Notes under the pieces: model-generated | The model's input: the letters and a program-made list of their open reading frames with translations, nothing else | What the model was told of the DNA's origin: nothing | The model's database searches: none | Made by a program: the position numbers and the translations under genes | Part shown: positions 25,053-33,545 of the stretch, piece by piece | How positions within the stretch are numbered: the stretch's first letter is position 1 | How the letters are laid out: every line of letters starts with the position of its first letter | NCBI RefSeq assembly: GCF_900112185.1 | Contig: NZ_FOKP01000006.1 | Coordinates: 62,001-126,000 of the forward strand | Length of the DNA stretch: 64,000 nucleotides | DNA from: Allobosea sp. CRIB-10 | GTDB taxonomy: Bacteria > Pseudomonadota > Alphaproteobacteria > Rhizobiales > Beijerinckiaceae | Reading direction: 5' to 3'

Positions 25053-25351
25053 AGCTGTTCTCCGGGTGGCGCGACTGGCGGGACTGCCGGGAGAACTGTG
25101 GAGAGGTCAGTGAGTTCCGTAATGTTGCCTGAGGCTGTTGCCTGGCAGTGCACAATCAAGGTTTCCAGGCGGTATCCGCGAGCGCTTTTGGTCACCGCGG
25201 ACATCTGGCCTGTCGCAAGCTTCAGCCATGAAGCACCATGATGCGGGTCACGCTGACACGTCGGCGAGCTCGGTAGTTTCGCTAGATCAATCGTCCCAGC
25301 GGCGGGTGTCGGGGAGCAAAAAAAGTCCATTTGCCGGAGCCGATGCCAGAC
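25053..25351. other. Intergenic region before the IS630 element
   Basis: No gene recognised. A minus-strand EcfG-like promoter (GGAAC-N16-AGTT, one mismatch) occupies 25094-25118 and points at the 24-residue micro-protein. The rest shows no coding signal that I trust. Confidence 0.5.
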
Positions 25352-26404
25352 CTAGACCATCGGACCTGAAATCGGACTCGTTGGGATTCCGTTTGGTGCT
25401 GCTTTGTGATTCACCGTTTTCGGAGGTGGATCATGGGTCGCAGCTATTCGAACGATCTTCGTGAACGGGTTGCGGGCTTCGTCGAGGCGGGTCATTCGCG
25501 TCGTGCGGCGGCGCGCCATTTCGGCGTGAGCGAGAGTTTTGCGGTCAAGCTGCTTCAGCGGGCGAGCAAGCTGAAGACGCTGCATCCCGCACGCCAGGGC
25601 CGCCCGACCGGCAGCCGATTGGATACGCATGGTGCCTTCCTGGTGGCGCAGGCCGAGGCGACGCCCGACATCACGATGCCCGAGCTGGCGGCCCGGCTGG
25701 TCGCGGCGACGGGTGTCGGCGCGGCGCCGGCGGTTCTGTCGGCGCTTCCTGTGCCGGCTGGGCTTCACATATAAAAAAAGCGCTGATGGCATCGGAACGC
25801 GCACGCGCGGACATTGCTGAGCAGCGCCATCTCTGGATCACACGCCGCCAGCCGCTGATGCGGCTCGAACCTCATCGGCTCGTCTTCATCGACAAGACCG
25901 CGGTTACCACCAAGATGGTCCGGCTGCGCGGCCGCAGCCTCCGCGGCGAGAGGTTGCCGGCGTCGGCCCCCTTCGGACACTGGCGCACACAGAGCTTCAT
26001 CGCAGGCCTGCGCTGCCACGGCCTGACCGCGCCGTGGATCGTCGACAAGGCGATGGATCGCATCCCCTTCGACCTCTATGTCGAAATCCAGCTCGCACCC
26101 ACGCTGTCGAAGGGCGATATCGTCATCCTCGACAATCTCGCCGTCCACAAGAGCGCCCGCGCGGCCAAATGCCTCGCCGAAAGGGGCGCTTGGTTCCTCT
26201 TCCTGCCGCCCTATAGTCCCGGTCTCAATCCGATCGAGATGGCCTTCGCAAAACTCAAGGCCCATCTGCGGACCAAAGCCGCCCGAACATTCGACACCCT
26301 CTGGAAAGCCGTCGGAGACATCTGCGCCATCTTCACAGCAGTCGAATGCAGATAACTCTTCATCCACGCAGAATATGCGTCCGATTAAGCGTCCGATACT
26401 CTAG
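25352..26404 (+). mobile_element. IS630-family insertion sequence, degenerate
   Basis: Terminal inverted repeats start CTAGACCATCGGAC at 25352 and, on the other strand, CTAGAGTATCGGAC ending at 26404; inner parts share AATCGGAC. The TA dinucleotides at 25353 and 26402 fit the TA target duplication of IS630. It encodes one transposase, now in three frames. Its right end coincides with the edge of a dispersed TAGAGC repeat. Confidence 0.85.
25433..26355 (+). pseudogene. IS630-family transposase, frameshifted
   Basis: The first frame gives the paired/HTH region GRSYSNDLRERVAGFVEAGH to ITMPELAARLVAATGV. An extra G near 25740 throws it out of frame; the neighbouring frame then reads RFLCRLGFTYKK. 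At the run of seven A's near 25775 a further shift, probably the normal programmed slip, leads to LMASERARADIAEQRH, LVFIDKTAVTTKM, DIVILDNLAVHKS and FLPPYSPGLNPIEMAFAKLK, which hold the DDE residues. The usual ETAV is KTAV here: the first conserved acidic Asp stays, but the next Glu is Lys. The element is likely dead. Confidence 0.82.
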
Positions 26405-26506
26405 AGCATTTTCGAGCGAAGTGGACACCGGTTCGCGTGAAGAAAATGCGATAAAACAAGGACCTAGAGCCATTCCGCGATTGGAAGAATTGCGGAAATG
26501 CTCTAA
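26403..26506 (+). repeat. Dispersed palindromic-type repeat, copy 1
   Basis: Starts TAGAGCATTTTCGAGCGAAG and ends GCGGAAATGCTCTAA; the ends are inverted copies of one another (AGAGCATTT and AAATGCTCT). About 95 percent identical to the inverted copy at 54662. This is a RIME-like short intergenic repeat typical of rhizobial genomes. The IS630 copy is inserted exactly at its left border. Confidence 0.8.
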
Positions 26507-26628
26507 GCGGCTGGATGAACAAGGCGTAAGCGGTCTCAGTCGTATTTGAAGATAATAGCGGCCGCCTTCACGGCGGGAGAGATGGGAGGAGCGGGCTACG
26601 CGAAGCCTCGGAAACGAGAGAAATCGGT

Positions 26629-26655
26629 GTGAGACATCCCTGTGAGATGTCTCAC
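26629..26655. repeat. Perfect inverted repeat downstream of tRNA-Met
   Basis: GTGAGACATC and GATGTCTCAC with a 7-base loop. Located about 80 bases past the tRNA 3' end on the minus strand; could be a terminator without T tract or a protein-binding site. The rest of 26507-26734 shows no gene. Confidence 0.5.
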
Positions 26656-26734
26656 AATCCGCAGGCGTGCGACGCTTTCCAAAAATCGCTTGATGTCAAA
26701 GCCTCGAACATGATCGGAGGTTCAAGACAAGAGA

Positions 26735-26811
26735 TGGTAGCGGGAGAGGGACTCGAACCCCCGACACGCGGATTATGATTCCGCTGCTCTAACCAGCTGA
26801 GCTACCCCGCC
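26735..26811 (-). tRNA. tRNA-Met (anticodon CAT)
   Basis: 77 nt. Acceptor GGCGGGG pairs with TCCCGCT, D arm GCTC/GAGC, anticodon stem GCGGA/TCCGC with loop ATCATAA, T arm GGGGG-TTCGAGT-CCCTC, encoded CCA end. The anticodon is CAT; the sequence resembles the elongator tRNA-Met of alphaproteobacteria. The 3' end points left, toward the accessory stress region. Confidence 0.95.
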
Positions 26812-26901
26812 CCGATGGCGACGCGCCGTGAACGGCGGTCAATCGCGACGGCGCGGATATAGGGGGCGGCAGGCATCGGCGTCAAGCCTTGATGGTGCCG
26901 A

Positions 26902-27531
26902 TCAGCTCAGCTTCCTCAGCCTGACCACCTTGAAATAGCCCTGGCCGACATGGACGGTCTCGTAACGGCCGGTGCTAGCGGCCCAGTCGGTCAGGCGCGA
27001 GACCTTGAAATCGCTGCTCCAGCCGATCGCCTTCGCCAGCGGTGCGACCGCCTTCCAGAACGGCGCGGCGAAGCCGCCATCGTCGATGAGGCGGCTGGAG
27101 ATCACGATCTCGCCGCCCGGGCGCAGCACCCGGTCCATTTCGGCGAGCGCCTGCTCGGGATCGGGCACGAGCGTGATGACGAACTGGGCGGTGACCGCGT
27201 CGAAGGAGCGATCGGCGAAGCCGAGCCGGCAGGCGTCCATCACCATCAGTCCGCGGACATGGGTCAGGCCCTGGCTCAGCACCTTGCCTCGGGCGACGCG
27301 CAGCATGTCGAGCGAGAGGTCGGCGCCGACGACCTGCTTGTCGCGCTCGAAATAGGGCAGGGTCAGGCCGGTGCCGACGCCGATCTCAAGGATGTCGCGG
27401 CCGCTGGCGCAGGCCGCCGCCACCGCCTCGCGCTGGGCGCGGGCGAGCAGGCCCTGATAGATCCGGTCGTAGAATTTCGCCCAGACCGCATAGACGCGCC
27501 TCTGCGCGTCGAGACCGTTCGTCGTCGTCAT
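26902..27531 (-). CDS. Class I SAM-dependent methyltransferase (PmtA/UbiE-like)
   Basis: 209 residues. SAM-binding motif I is [15 protein letters not shown], motif [15 protein letters not shown], post-motifs [20 protein letters not shown] and [13 protein letters not shown]. The N-terminus ([15 protein letters not shown]) resembles phosphatidylethanolamine N-methyltransferases of rhizobia. Substrate not certain. Start overlaps the mnmA stop by four bases. Confidence 0.85.
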   Translation of the reverse strand: MTTTNGLDAQRRVYAVWAKFYDRIYQGLLARAQREAVAAACASGRDILEIGVGTGLTLPYFERDKQVVGADLSLDMLRVARGKVLSQGLTHVRGLMVMDACRLGFADRSFDAVTAQFVITLVPDPEQALAEMDRVLRPGGEIVISSRLIDDGGFAAPFWKAVAPLAKAIGWSSDFKVSRLTDWAASTGRYETVHVGQGYFKVVRLRKLS

Positions 27532-28712
27532 GAGATGGCGTAGGCGGGCTCGGGCTGCGGCGCTGGGCGGGGCGCCCGGTTGGCCATGATGACGCCGCCG
27601 CCGAGCACGCGGGCTCCGCTGCCGGCATGGTCGTAGATTACACAGGCCTGGCCGGGCGAGACGCCCTCCTCGCCCTGCGCCAACAGGACATGCACGCCCT
27701 TGTCGTCGGCGAGCAGGCGGGCCTCGCGCGGCGCGCGGGTCGAGCGGACGCGGACGGCGACCTCGATGCCCTCGGGCGGCAGATCGGTGAGGGCGATATC
27801 GCCGATCCAGTTGAGATCGCGCAGGTCGACGCGGGCAACGCTCAAGGCCTCGCGCGGGCCGACGATGACGCGGGCGTTCTGCGCATCGAGGGCGACGACA
27901 TAGAGCGGCTCGGCGCTGCTGATGCCGAGGCCCTTGCGCTGGCCGACAGTGTAGCGCAGCACGCCCTCGTGCTCGCCGAGGACGCGGCCGTCGAGATGGA
28001 CGATGGCGCCGGGGCGGGCAGCGCCCGGCTTCAGGCGCTCGATCACCTCGGCATAGCGACCGTTCGGCACGAAGCAGATGTCCTGGCTGTCGGGCTTGTC
28101 GGCGATGGCGAGGCCGAACTCCGCGGCGAGCGCCCGGGTCTGGGCCTTGTCGAGGCCCCCCAACGGAAAGCGCAGCAGATCGAGCTGCTCCTGCGTCGTC
28201 GCATAGAGGAAATAGCTCTGGTCGCGGCTCTCATCGGCGGCACGGAACAGGCCGCGATGGCCGGTGCCGAGATCGCGGCTGGCGACGTAGTGGCCGGTGG
28301 CGAGCGCATCGGCGCCGAGCTCGCGGGCGAGGCCGAGCAGGTCGCGGAACTTCACGGTGCGGTTGCACTCGACGCAGGGGATCGGCGTCTCGCCGGCGAG
28401 ATAGCTCTCGGCGAAGCGCTCGATCACCGCGTCGCGGAAGCGGCTCTCATAGTCGAGCACGTAATGCGGGATGCCGATCGCCTCGGCGACGCGGCGGGCG
28501 TCGTGGATGTCCTGGCCGGCGCAGCAGGCCCCAGCGCGGTGCACGGCGGCGCCATGGTCGTAGAGCTGCAGCGTGACGCCGACGACGTCGTAGCCCTGGC
28601 GCTTCAGCAGCGCCGCCACGACCGAGGAATCAACCCCGCCCGACATGGCCGCGACGACGCGCGTCGCCGATGGCGGCTTGGCGATGTCGAGCGAGTTGAG
28701 GGAGGCGGTCAT
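27528..28712 (-). CDS. mnmA: tRNA 2-thiouridine(34) synthase MnmA
   Basis: 394 residues, slightly longer than the E. coli enzyme because of an Ala/Pro-rich C-terminal end. PP-loop [13 protein letters not shown] binds ATP. The two catalytic cysteines are in [13 protein letters not shown] and [10 protein letters not shown]. Central GHYVASRD and the C-terminal beta-barrel ([11 protein letters not shown]) are present. It thiolates U34 of Glu, Gln and Lys tRNAs. Translationally coupled to the downstream methyltransferase. Confidence 0.96.
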   Translation of the reverse strand: MTASLNSLDIAKPPSATRVVAAMSGGVDSSVVAALLKRQGYDVVGVTLQLYDHGAAVHRAGACCAGQDIHDARRVAEAIGIPHYVLDYESRFRDAVIERFAESYLAGETPIPCVECNRTVKFRDLLGLARELGADALATGHYVASRDLGTGHRGLFRAADESRDQSYFLYATTQEQLDLLRFPLGGLDKAQTRALAAEFGLAIADKPDSQDICFVPNGRYAEVIERLKPGAARPGAIVHLDGRVLGEHEGVLRYTVGQRKGLGISSAEPLYVVALDAQNARVIVGPREALSVARVDLRDLNWIGDIALTDLPPEGIEVAVRVRSTRAPREARLLADDKGVHVLLAQGEEGVSPGQACVIYDHAGSGARVLGGGVIMANRAPRPAPQPEPAYAIS

Positions 28713-28896
28713 CAGGGTTCCGGTCGGGTTCGGGCTGGAGAGCCCGAGGATTTGGGCGTTCTATAGCGGTTTTGACAGGTGCGGGCCAGCGCAAGGCCGG
28801 CAATTCCTGCCGGGTCGGCCCGTCCATGAAGCGATTCCTGCCGGGCCGGAAACCATGACGATTCACTCAATCTGTTGAATTAAAAGCACTTTCCGG

Positions 28897-28913
28897 TTGG
28901 CCTGCCGCTTGCT
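28897..28913 (+). promoter_or_regulatory. Sigma-54 promoter upstream of fliK
   Basis: TTGGCCTGCCGCTTGCT matches the -24/-12 consensus TTGGCACG-N4-TTGCT closely: GG and GC are exactly 10 bases apart. It sits 48 bases before the fliK start. The window also encodes FlbD, the sigma-54 activator of flagellar genes. Confidence 0.65.
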
Positions 28914-28961
28914 GGCATGGCTGCGGCCACTTCGTCACGGTTCTGTTCCGGAGAGTACCCC

Positions 28962-30572
28962 ATGTCCGCCGCGCCGGTCTCGCGTTCGTCCGCGCTGCCC
29001 GAGATCCCGCTTCCCAACCGCCGCGCGCCGGAGCGGAGCGAGCCGGAGCAGGCTTTTTCCCTACCGGAGGAGCCGGTTGAGCAGCCGCGTGCGCGCCGCG
29101 ACGATGATCGCGCTGCGCGCGAGAGCGCGGAGACGGGCGGGCCTTCGAAACCGGAAGACGGCGCCCGCAAGACCGCGGCCGAAGGCAATTCGCCAGCCCG
29201 CGCCAGCGAGCCCGGCAAGGAGAGCAGGACGGCAGACGCGAAAGAGCAGCCCGGCAAGCCAAAGGACGGTGCCGGCGCAGAACTGGCTACGCCGAAGGCT
29301 GCTCCCGTCGAGACCGAGCAAGCGAAGGCCGCCGCGAGCAGCAAGCCTGCGGAAGGCAAGATCGGCGACGAGAACCAGCCTGCACTCGCGGCTCCGCTCG
29401 AAAGCACGCCCGTGATCGACAAGGTCGGGCCCGACGAGCAGTTGGTGGCGGGAGCGGTGACACAGCCCGTGCCCGTGCCGGTCCTCAATGTCGCTGCGGA
29501 GTTCCTGGTGCTGGCGGCGCTGACGCTTCAGGGCGCACAGCCGGCCAAGCCGGAGGGCGCCGCCACGCCCGAGGGTAAGCCTGAGGGACAGACGGTTGCG
29601 GCAAGCGTTGTCGCGGTTGCCCCCGCACAAGCCGTGCCGGGCGGTCTCGCAGTGCCGATGCCGGCCGCGCCAGTGAAGGCCGATGGTCAGGCCAGCACGG
29701 GTGGCGAGGTCGCCGTGGCCGGAGGCAAAGCCGGACTAACGCCGCAACTCCTAGCGGCGGGGATCAAGACCAAGGCCGGCCTGGCGTCCGGAGAGGCGCC
29801 GCCAAGCGACGCCAAGACGGCCGATGCTCAGACCATGCCGCAGGACGGGGGCGAAGCCGGGAAGGGTGCTCCGATCGCCTTGGCTGGCGAGGTGAAGGTC
29901 AGTGAGGCGGCGACCGCAAGCCAGCCGGCCCCGGCGGGCGCCCCGGACGCCGCTGCGTCGGCTGCCAACGCCCAGCCGACCAGCGCTCCGTTGAGCCCGC
30001 AGGCCATTCTTGCCGCGGGACCACAGAGCCTGATCCAGCCGCAGGTGCCCTTGACCGAGCTCGACGCGGCCGCCCAGGCGACGGCCCATGCGCAGGCGGA
30101 GGCCGCCCACAAGATGCCGTCGGGCGACAGCGGCCGGGCGACGCCGCTGCATGTCGTGCCGGTCGAGATCGGCGCCCAGGCGCTCGCCGGCAACAAGCGC
30201 TTCGACATCAGGCTGGATCCGGCCGAGCTCGGCCGGATCGATGTTCGCCTGGAAATCTCCGACAAGGGCGAGGTCAGCGCCAAGTTGACCGTGGATCGGG
30301 TCGAGACGCTGCATATGCTCCAGCGCGATGCGCGCACGCTCGAGCGTGCCTTCGAGCAGGCCGGGCTGAAGCCGTCCGAGGGCGGCATCGATATGAGCCT
30401 GCGCGACCAATCCGACCAGTCGGGTGCGCGCCAGCAGCAGCGGCATGAAAACGAGTCGCAGCACGGTCGCCGTGCCTGGGTCCAGATTTCCGACGACAGC
30501 GCGCTTGTCACCGAGGTGGCGAACCTGCCGCGCAACGCCAGCCGCCTCGGCGGCGTCGATCTCAGCATCTGA
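28962..30572 (+). CDS. fliK: Flagellar hook-length control protein FliK
   Basis: 536 residues from the ATG at 28962. The long N-terminal and central part is Ala/Pro/Lys/Glu-rich and low-complexity, as expected of the molecular-ruler region. The conserved C-terminal domain includes FDIRLDPAELGRIDVRLEIS, GEVSAKLTVDRVETLHMLQ, and the sequence up to LKPSEGGIDMSLRDQ, followed by a Gln-rich stretch. It measures hook length and switches export specificity. Sigma-54 promoter upstream; flgD follows by 14 bases. Confidence 0.9.
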   Translation: MSAAPVSRSSALPEIPLPNRRAPERSEPEQAFSLPEEPVEQPRARRDDDRAARESAETGGPSKPEDGARKTAAEGNSPARASEPGKESRTADAKEQPGKPKDGAGAELATPKAAPVETEQAKAAASSKPAEGKIGDENQPALAAPLESTPVIDKVGPDEQLVAGAVTQPVPVPVLNVAAEFLVLAALTLQGAQPAKPEGAATPEGKPEGQTVAASVVAVAPAQAVPGGLAVPMPAAPVKADGQASTGGEVAVAGGKAGLTPQLLAAGIKTKAGLASGEAPPSDAKTADAQTMPQDGGEAGKGAPIALAGEVKVSEAATASQPAPAGAPDAAASAANAQPTSAPLSPQAILAAGPQSLIQPQVPLTELDAAAQATAHAQAEAAHKMPSGDSGRATPLHVVPVEIGAQALAGNKRFDIRLDPAELGRIDVRLEISDKGEVSAKLTVDRVETLHMLQRDARTLERAFEQAGLKPSEGGIDMSLRDQSDQSGARQQQRHENESQHGRRAWVQISDDSALVTEVANLPRNASRLGGVDLSI

Positions 30573-30586
30573 AGGAGGGACGGGAT

Positions 30587-31261
30587 ATGGCCGTTTCCAA
30601 CACTGGCACCTGGAGCCCCCAGCAGATCGCCGCCGCTCAGAACAACACCGCGACCGGCGGCACCTCGATCGCCAACAACTTCGATCAGTTCCTGACCCTC
30701 CTGACGACGCAGCTCCGCAACCAGAACCCGCTCGACCCGCTCGACACCAACCAGTTCACTCAACAGCTCGTGCAGTTCGCCGGCGTCGAGCAGCAGCTCA
30801 AGCAGAACGAGACGCTGACCGCGCTGCTCGCCGTCAGCAAGGCGACGACGGGCGCGAGCGCGATCGGCTTCGTCGGGCAGACCGTCACCGCCGACGGCGC
30901 GGCGACGCAGTTCAAGGACGGCAAGGCCGAGTGGAAGCTCAACGCTTCCAAGGGCGGCACCGGCACGATCACGATCAAAGATGCGAAAGGGAACGTGGTC
31001 TTCAGCGGTACGAAGACGCTGACCGCCGGTGACCAGACCTATAGCTGGGACGGCAAGACCTCGACTGGCGCCACGGCTGCGGAGGGAGAATATACCATCA
31101 CGGTCGACGGTAAGGACCTTTCCGGCGCGGCGATCACGGTCAAGACCGAGATCACCGGCAAGGTCGACGGCATCGATTTCTCGAGCGCCGTGCCGACACT
31201 GCTGATCGGTGCGATCAGGGTCTCGCTGGACAAGGTCAAATCGGTGAAGAGCACCCCCTGA
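30587..31261 (+). CDS. flgD: Flagellar hook capping protein FlgD
   Basis: 224 residues. The conserved N-terminal capping region includes NNFDQFLTLLTTQLRNQNPL followed by DPLDTNQFTQQLVQFAGVEQ. The middle and C-terminal FlgD Ig-like/Tudor domains follow (GKAEWKLNASKGGTGTITIK, YSWDGKTSTGATAAEGEYTI). Exported scaffold for hook polymerisation. Forms an operon with fliK. Confidence 0.95.
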   Translation: MAVSNTGTWSPQQIAAAQNNTATGGTSIANNFDQFLTLLTTQLRNQNPLDPLDTNQFTQQLVQFAGVEQQLKQNETLTALLAVSKATTGASAIGFVGQTVTADGAATQFKDGKAEWKLNASKGGTGTITIKDAKGNVVFSGTKTLTAGDQTYSWDGKTSTGATAAEGEYTITVDGKDLSGAAITVKTEITGKVDGIDFSSAVPTLLIGAIRVSLDKVKSVKSTP

Positions 31262-31373
31262 CGGGGCGCGCCATGAGCCATGCCGAAAGCCTGTGTGATT
31301 GCTTTAGGCAAAATTTAAGCCCGCCGGGGCTAGGCTCTCTGGCAGTAGGTCTGTTGAGTTGTGTGAGAGTACC

Positions 31374-31649
31374 ATGACCGAGCCGCTGCGACCGCGCGTC
31401 AAATATGTCATCGGGCCCGATGGCAGCCCGTTGACGATCGCCGATCTGCCGCCGATGAACACGCGTCGCTGGGTGATCCGGCGCAAGGCCGAGGTCGTCG
31501 CCGCCGTGCGCGGTGGCCTGCTCAGCCTGGAGGAGGCCTGCCAGCGCTATACGCTGACGGTCGACGAATTTCTGAGCTGGCAGTCCTCGATCGACCAGCA
31601 TGGCCTTGCCGGCCTGCGCACCACCCGCATCCAGCATTATCGCCAGTAA
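31374..31649 (+). CDS. sciP: CtrA inhibitor SciP (DUF1153)
   Basis: 91 residues with the DUF1153 helix-turn-helix: VIGPDGSPLTIADLPPMNTR, RWVIRRKAEVVAAVRGGLLS, LEEACQRYTLTVDEFLSWQ. In Caulobacter SciP binds CtrA and nearby DNA to block CtrA-activated promoters. Its place between flgD and fliF, whose promoter carries a CtrA box, fits local control of flagellar gene timing. A hairpin terminator follows. Confidence 0.92.
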   Translation: MTEPLRPRVKYVIGPDGSPLTIADLPPMNTRRWVIRRKAEVVAAVRGGLLSLEEACQRYTLTVDEFLSWQSSIDQHGLAGLRTTRIQHYRQ

Positions 31650-31677
31650 GTCCTTCTGGTATCTAAGAGAATTCACG

Positions 31678-31703
31678 GGGCGTCGGCCAATCGGCCGGCG
31701 CCC
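31678..31703 (+). terminator. Hairpin terminator after sciP
   Basis: Arms GGGCGTCGGCC and GGCCGGCGCCC (one G-T pair) with loop AATC, 28 bases past the sciP stop. No T run. Confidence 0.6.
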
Positions 31704-31760
31704 TTCGCGTTCTGGCGACGGGGCCGGGCCCGAACGAACTGTGCCGTTTCCTAACCGTCG

Positions 31761-31777
31761 TTAACCGGGCGCTAACC
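31761..31777 (+). promoter_or_regulatory. CtrA-type box upstream of fliF
   Basis: TTAA-N7-CTAACC, one mismatch from TTAA-N7-TTAA, about 75 bases before fliF. The following bases resemble those after the similar box before flhA (CCATG, then TTGCC at the same distance), suggesting the same promoter class. A GTCG, the reported SciP-contacted tetramer, lies just upstream. Confidence 0.6.
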
Positions 31778-31851
31778 ATGCACCGGGAAAAACTTGCCTA
31801 GTGGTGCGTCTGCGCGTTGGTCTCGCAGGCACCGGGCGACGGAAGAACGGC

Positions 31852-33531
31852 GTGAACGGGCTACTCGATCAGTTCCGGAGATTCGGCGCGGCGCGGCTGG
31901 CGGCGATGCTGGCGGTGACGCTGGCGCTGATCGGCTTCTTCGCCTTCGTCATGCTGCGCATGTCGCAGCCGGCGATGGGCGTGCTCTTCGCCGATCTGTC
32001 GAGCCAGGACGTCAGCGCTATCACCAAGGATCTCGACACGCGCGGGATCAAGTACGAATTGCGCGGCGACGGTCAGACCATCCTGGCGTCGCGGGCCGAC
32101 GTGCCGAAGCTCAGGCTCGAGCTCGCCGGAAAGGGCATCCCATCCGGCGGCGGCGTCGGCTACGAGATCTTCGACAAGGGCGACGCCTTCTCCTCGACCA
32201 GCTTCGTCCAGAACATCAACCATCTGCGCGCGCTCGAAGGCGAGCTGTCGCGCACCATCCGCTCGATCGGCCGCGTCCAGGCGGCGCGCGTCCATCTGGT
32301 CATTCCCGAGCGGCGCCTGTTCGAGCGCGATCGCGAGCCGCCGCGCGCCTCGATCGCTCTCAAGCTCGCCGGCGATCTCGACAACGCCCAGGTCCGGGCG
32401 ATCCGCCATCTCGTCTCCTCGGCCGTCGACGGGCTGAAGCCGGAGCGCGTCTCGATCGTCGATGAGCGCGGCCGGCTCCTCGCCGACGGCGCCCAGGGTG
32501 AGCAGGGCATGATCGGCGTGGCGCTGGACGAGCGCCAGGGCGCGATAGAGCGGCGGATCAAGGCGCAGGTCGACGACATCGTCGCCAGCATCGTCGGTCC
32601 CGGGCGCGCCCGCGTGCAGGTCTCGGCCCTGCTCGATTCGAACCGGATCGAGAGCCGCTCCGAGACCTTCGATCCCGAGAGCAAGGTCATCCGCTCCAGC
32701 CAGAACCGGACCGAAACCTCCGCCAGCAGCGAACAGCGCGAAGGCGTCACCGTCGGCAACGAATTACCGGGTGCGCAGCAGAACCAGGGCCAGCAGCAGG
32801 GCCAGCAGCGCGACACCAGCTCGAAGAACGACGAACTCGTCAACTACGAGATCTCGCGCACCACCCGCACCGAGGTGCAGGAGGGCGGGCGCGTGCGCAA
32901 GCTCTCGGTCGCGGTGCTCGTCGACGGCGTCTACAGCCGGCAGGGCACCGAGACGACCTATCAGCCGCGCTCGCAAGAGGAATTGGAGCGCATCGGGCAA
33001 TTGGTGCGGACCGCAATCGGCTTCGACCGTCAGCGCGGCGATCAGGTCGAGGTCGTGAATCTGCGTTTTGCCGAAGCCCCGCAGGCCCCGACGGACCTGA
33101 CCGAGCAGACGCTGATGCAGCAACTCACCTCCTTCACCAAGGAGGACATCGTCCGCTTCGCCGAGATGGGCGTGATCGCGCTGCTCGTCCTGATCGTGCT
33201 GATGGTTGTGGTACGTCCGCTGCTCAAACAGGTCCTGGCGCCCGATCGCGAGATCCGCGGCATCCCGAGCTTCATGCGCAATGGCGCGGTCATCGTCGAC
33301 CAGGGCACCGGCGATCCCTCGACGTTCTCGTCTGGCGCTGGCGCGAGCGCCGGCGGCGAGCCCGGCCAGATCGATGTCGATGCGCCGTCCGAGCGCATGC
33401 TCGCGATCGCGCAGATCAAGGGCCAGCTCAAGGCCCAGTCGGTCGAGAAGATCGGCGCCATGGTTGCGCAGAATCCCGCGGATTCCGTCGCCGTGCTACG
33501 CGGCTGGATCCACGAGAAAGCACCGGCGTGA
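31852..33531 (+). CDS. fliF: Flagellar MS-ring protein FliF
   Basis: 559 residues. First membrane helix (LAAMLAVTLALIGFFAFVML), periplasmic ring-building domains (MGVLFADLSSQDVSAITKDL, EGELSRTIRSIGRVQAARVH with LVIPERRLFER), and second membrane helix (MGVIALLVLIVLMVVVRPLL). The C-terminal FliG-binding segment ends the protein (VEKIGAMVAQNPADSVAVLR, GWIHEKAPA). The start is GTG at 31852 after GGAAG; the frame stays open upstream, but the extension is not family-like. First gene of the fliF-fliG-fliH-fliN-flbD run. Confidence 0.95.
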   Translation: MNGLLDQFRRFGAARLAAMLAVTLALIGFFAFVMLRMSQPAMGVLFADLSSQDVSAITKDLDTRGIKYELRGDGQTILASRADVPKLRLELAGKGIPSGGGVGYEIFDKGDAFSSTSFVQNINHLRALEGELSRTIRSIGRVQAARVHLVIPERRLFERDREPPRASIALKLAGDLDNAQVRAIRHLVSSAVDGLKPERVSIVDERGRLLADGAQGEQGMIGVALDERQGAIERRIKAQVDDIVASIVGPGRARVQVSALLDSNRIESRSETFDPESKVIRSSQNRTETSASSEQREGVTVGNELPGAQQNQGQQQGQQRDTSSKNDELVNYEISRTTRTEVQEGGRVRKLSVAVLVDGVYSRQGTETTYQPRSQEELERIGQLVRTAIGFDRQRGDQVEVVNLRFAEAPQAPTDLTEQTLMQQLTSFTKEDIVRFAEMGVIALLVLIVLMVVVRPLLKQVLAPDREIRGIPSFMRNGAVIVDQGTGDPSTFSSGAGASAGGEPGQIDVDAPSERMLAIAQIKGQLKAQSVEKIGAMVAQNPADSVAVLRGWIHEKAPA

Positions 33532-33545
33532 CGGGAGCCTGAACC

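Noticed and set aside
26735-26811. Reading the CAT anticodon tRNA as initiator or as Ile-2 (lysidine) tRNA
   Set aside because: The first acceptor pair is G-T rather than the unpaired C-A of initiator tRNAs, and the whole sequence resembles the alphaproteobacterial elongator tRNA-Met; Ile-2 cannot be fully excluded by eye.
29000-30100. Low-complexity repeats in the middle of fliK as a separate repeat feature
   Set aside because: Ala/Pro/Lys-rich sequence is normal for the FliK ruler region and shows no fixed period.
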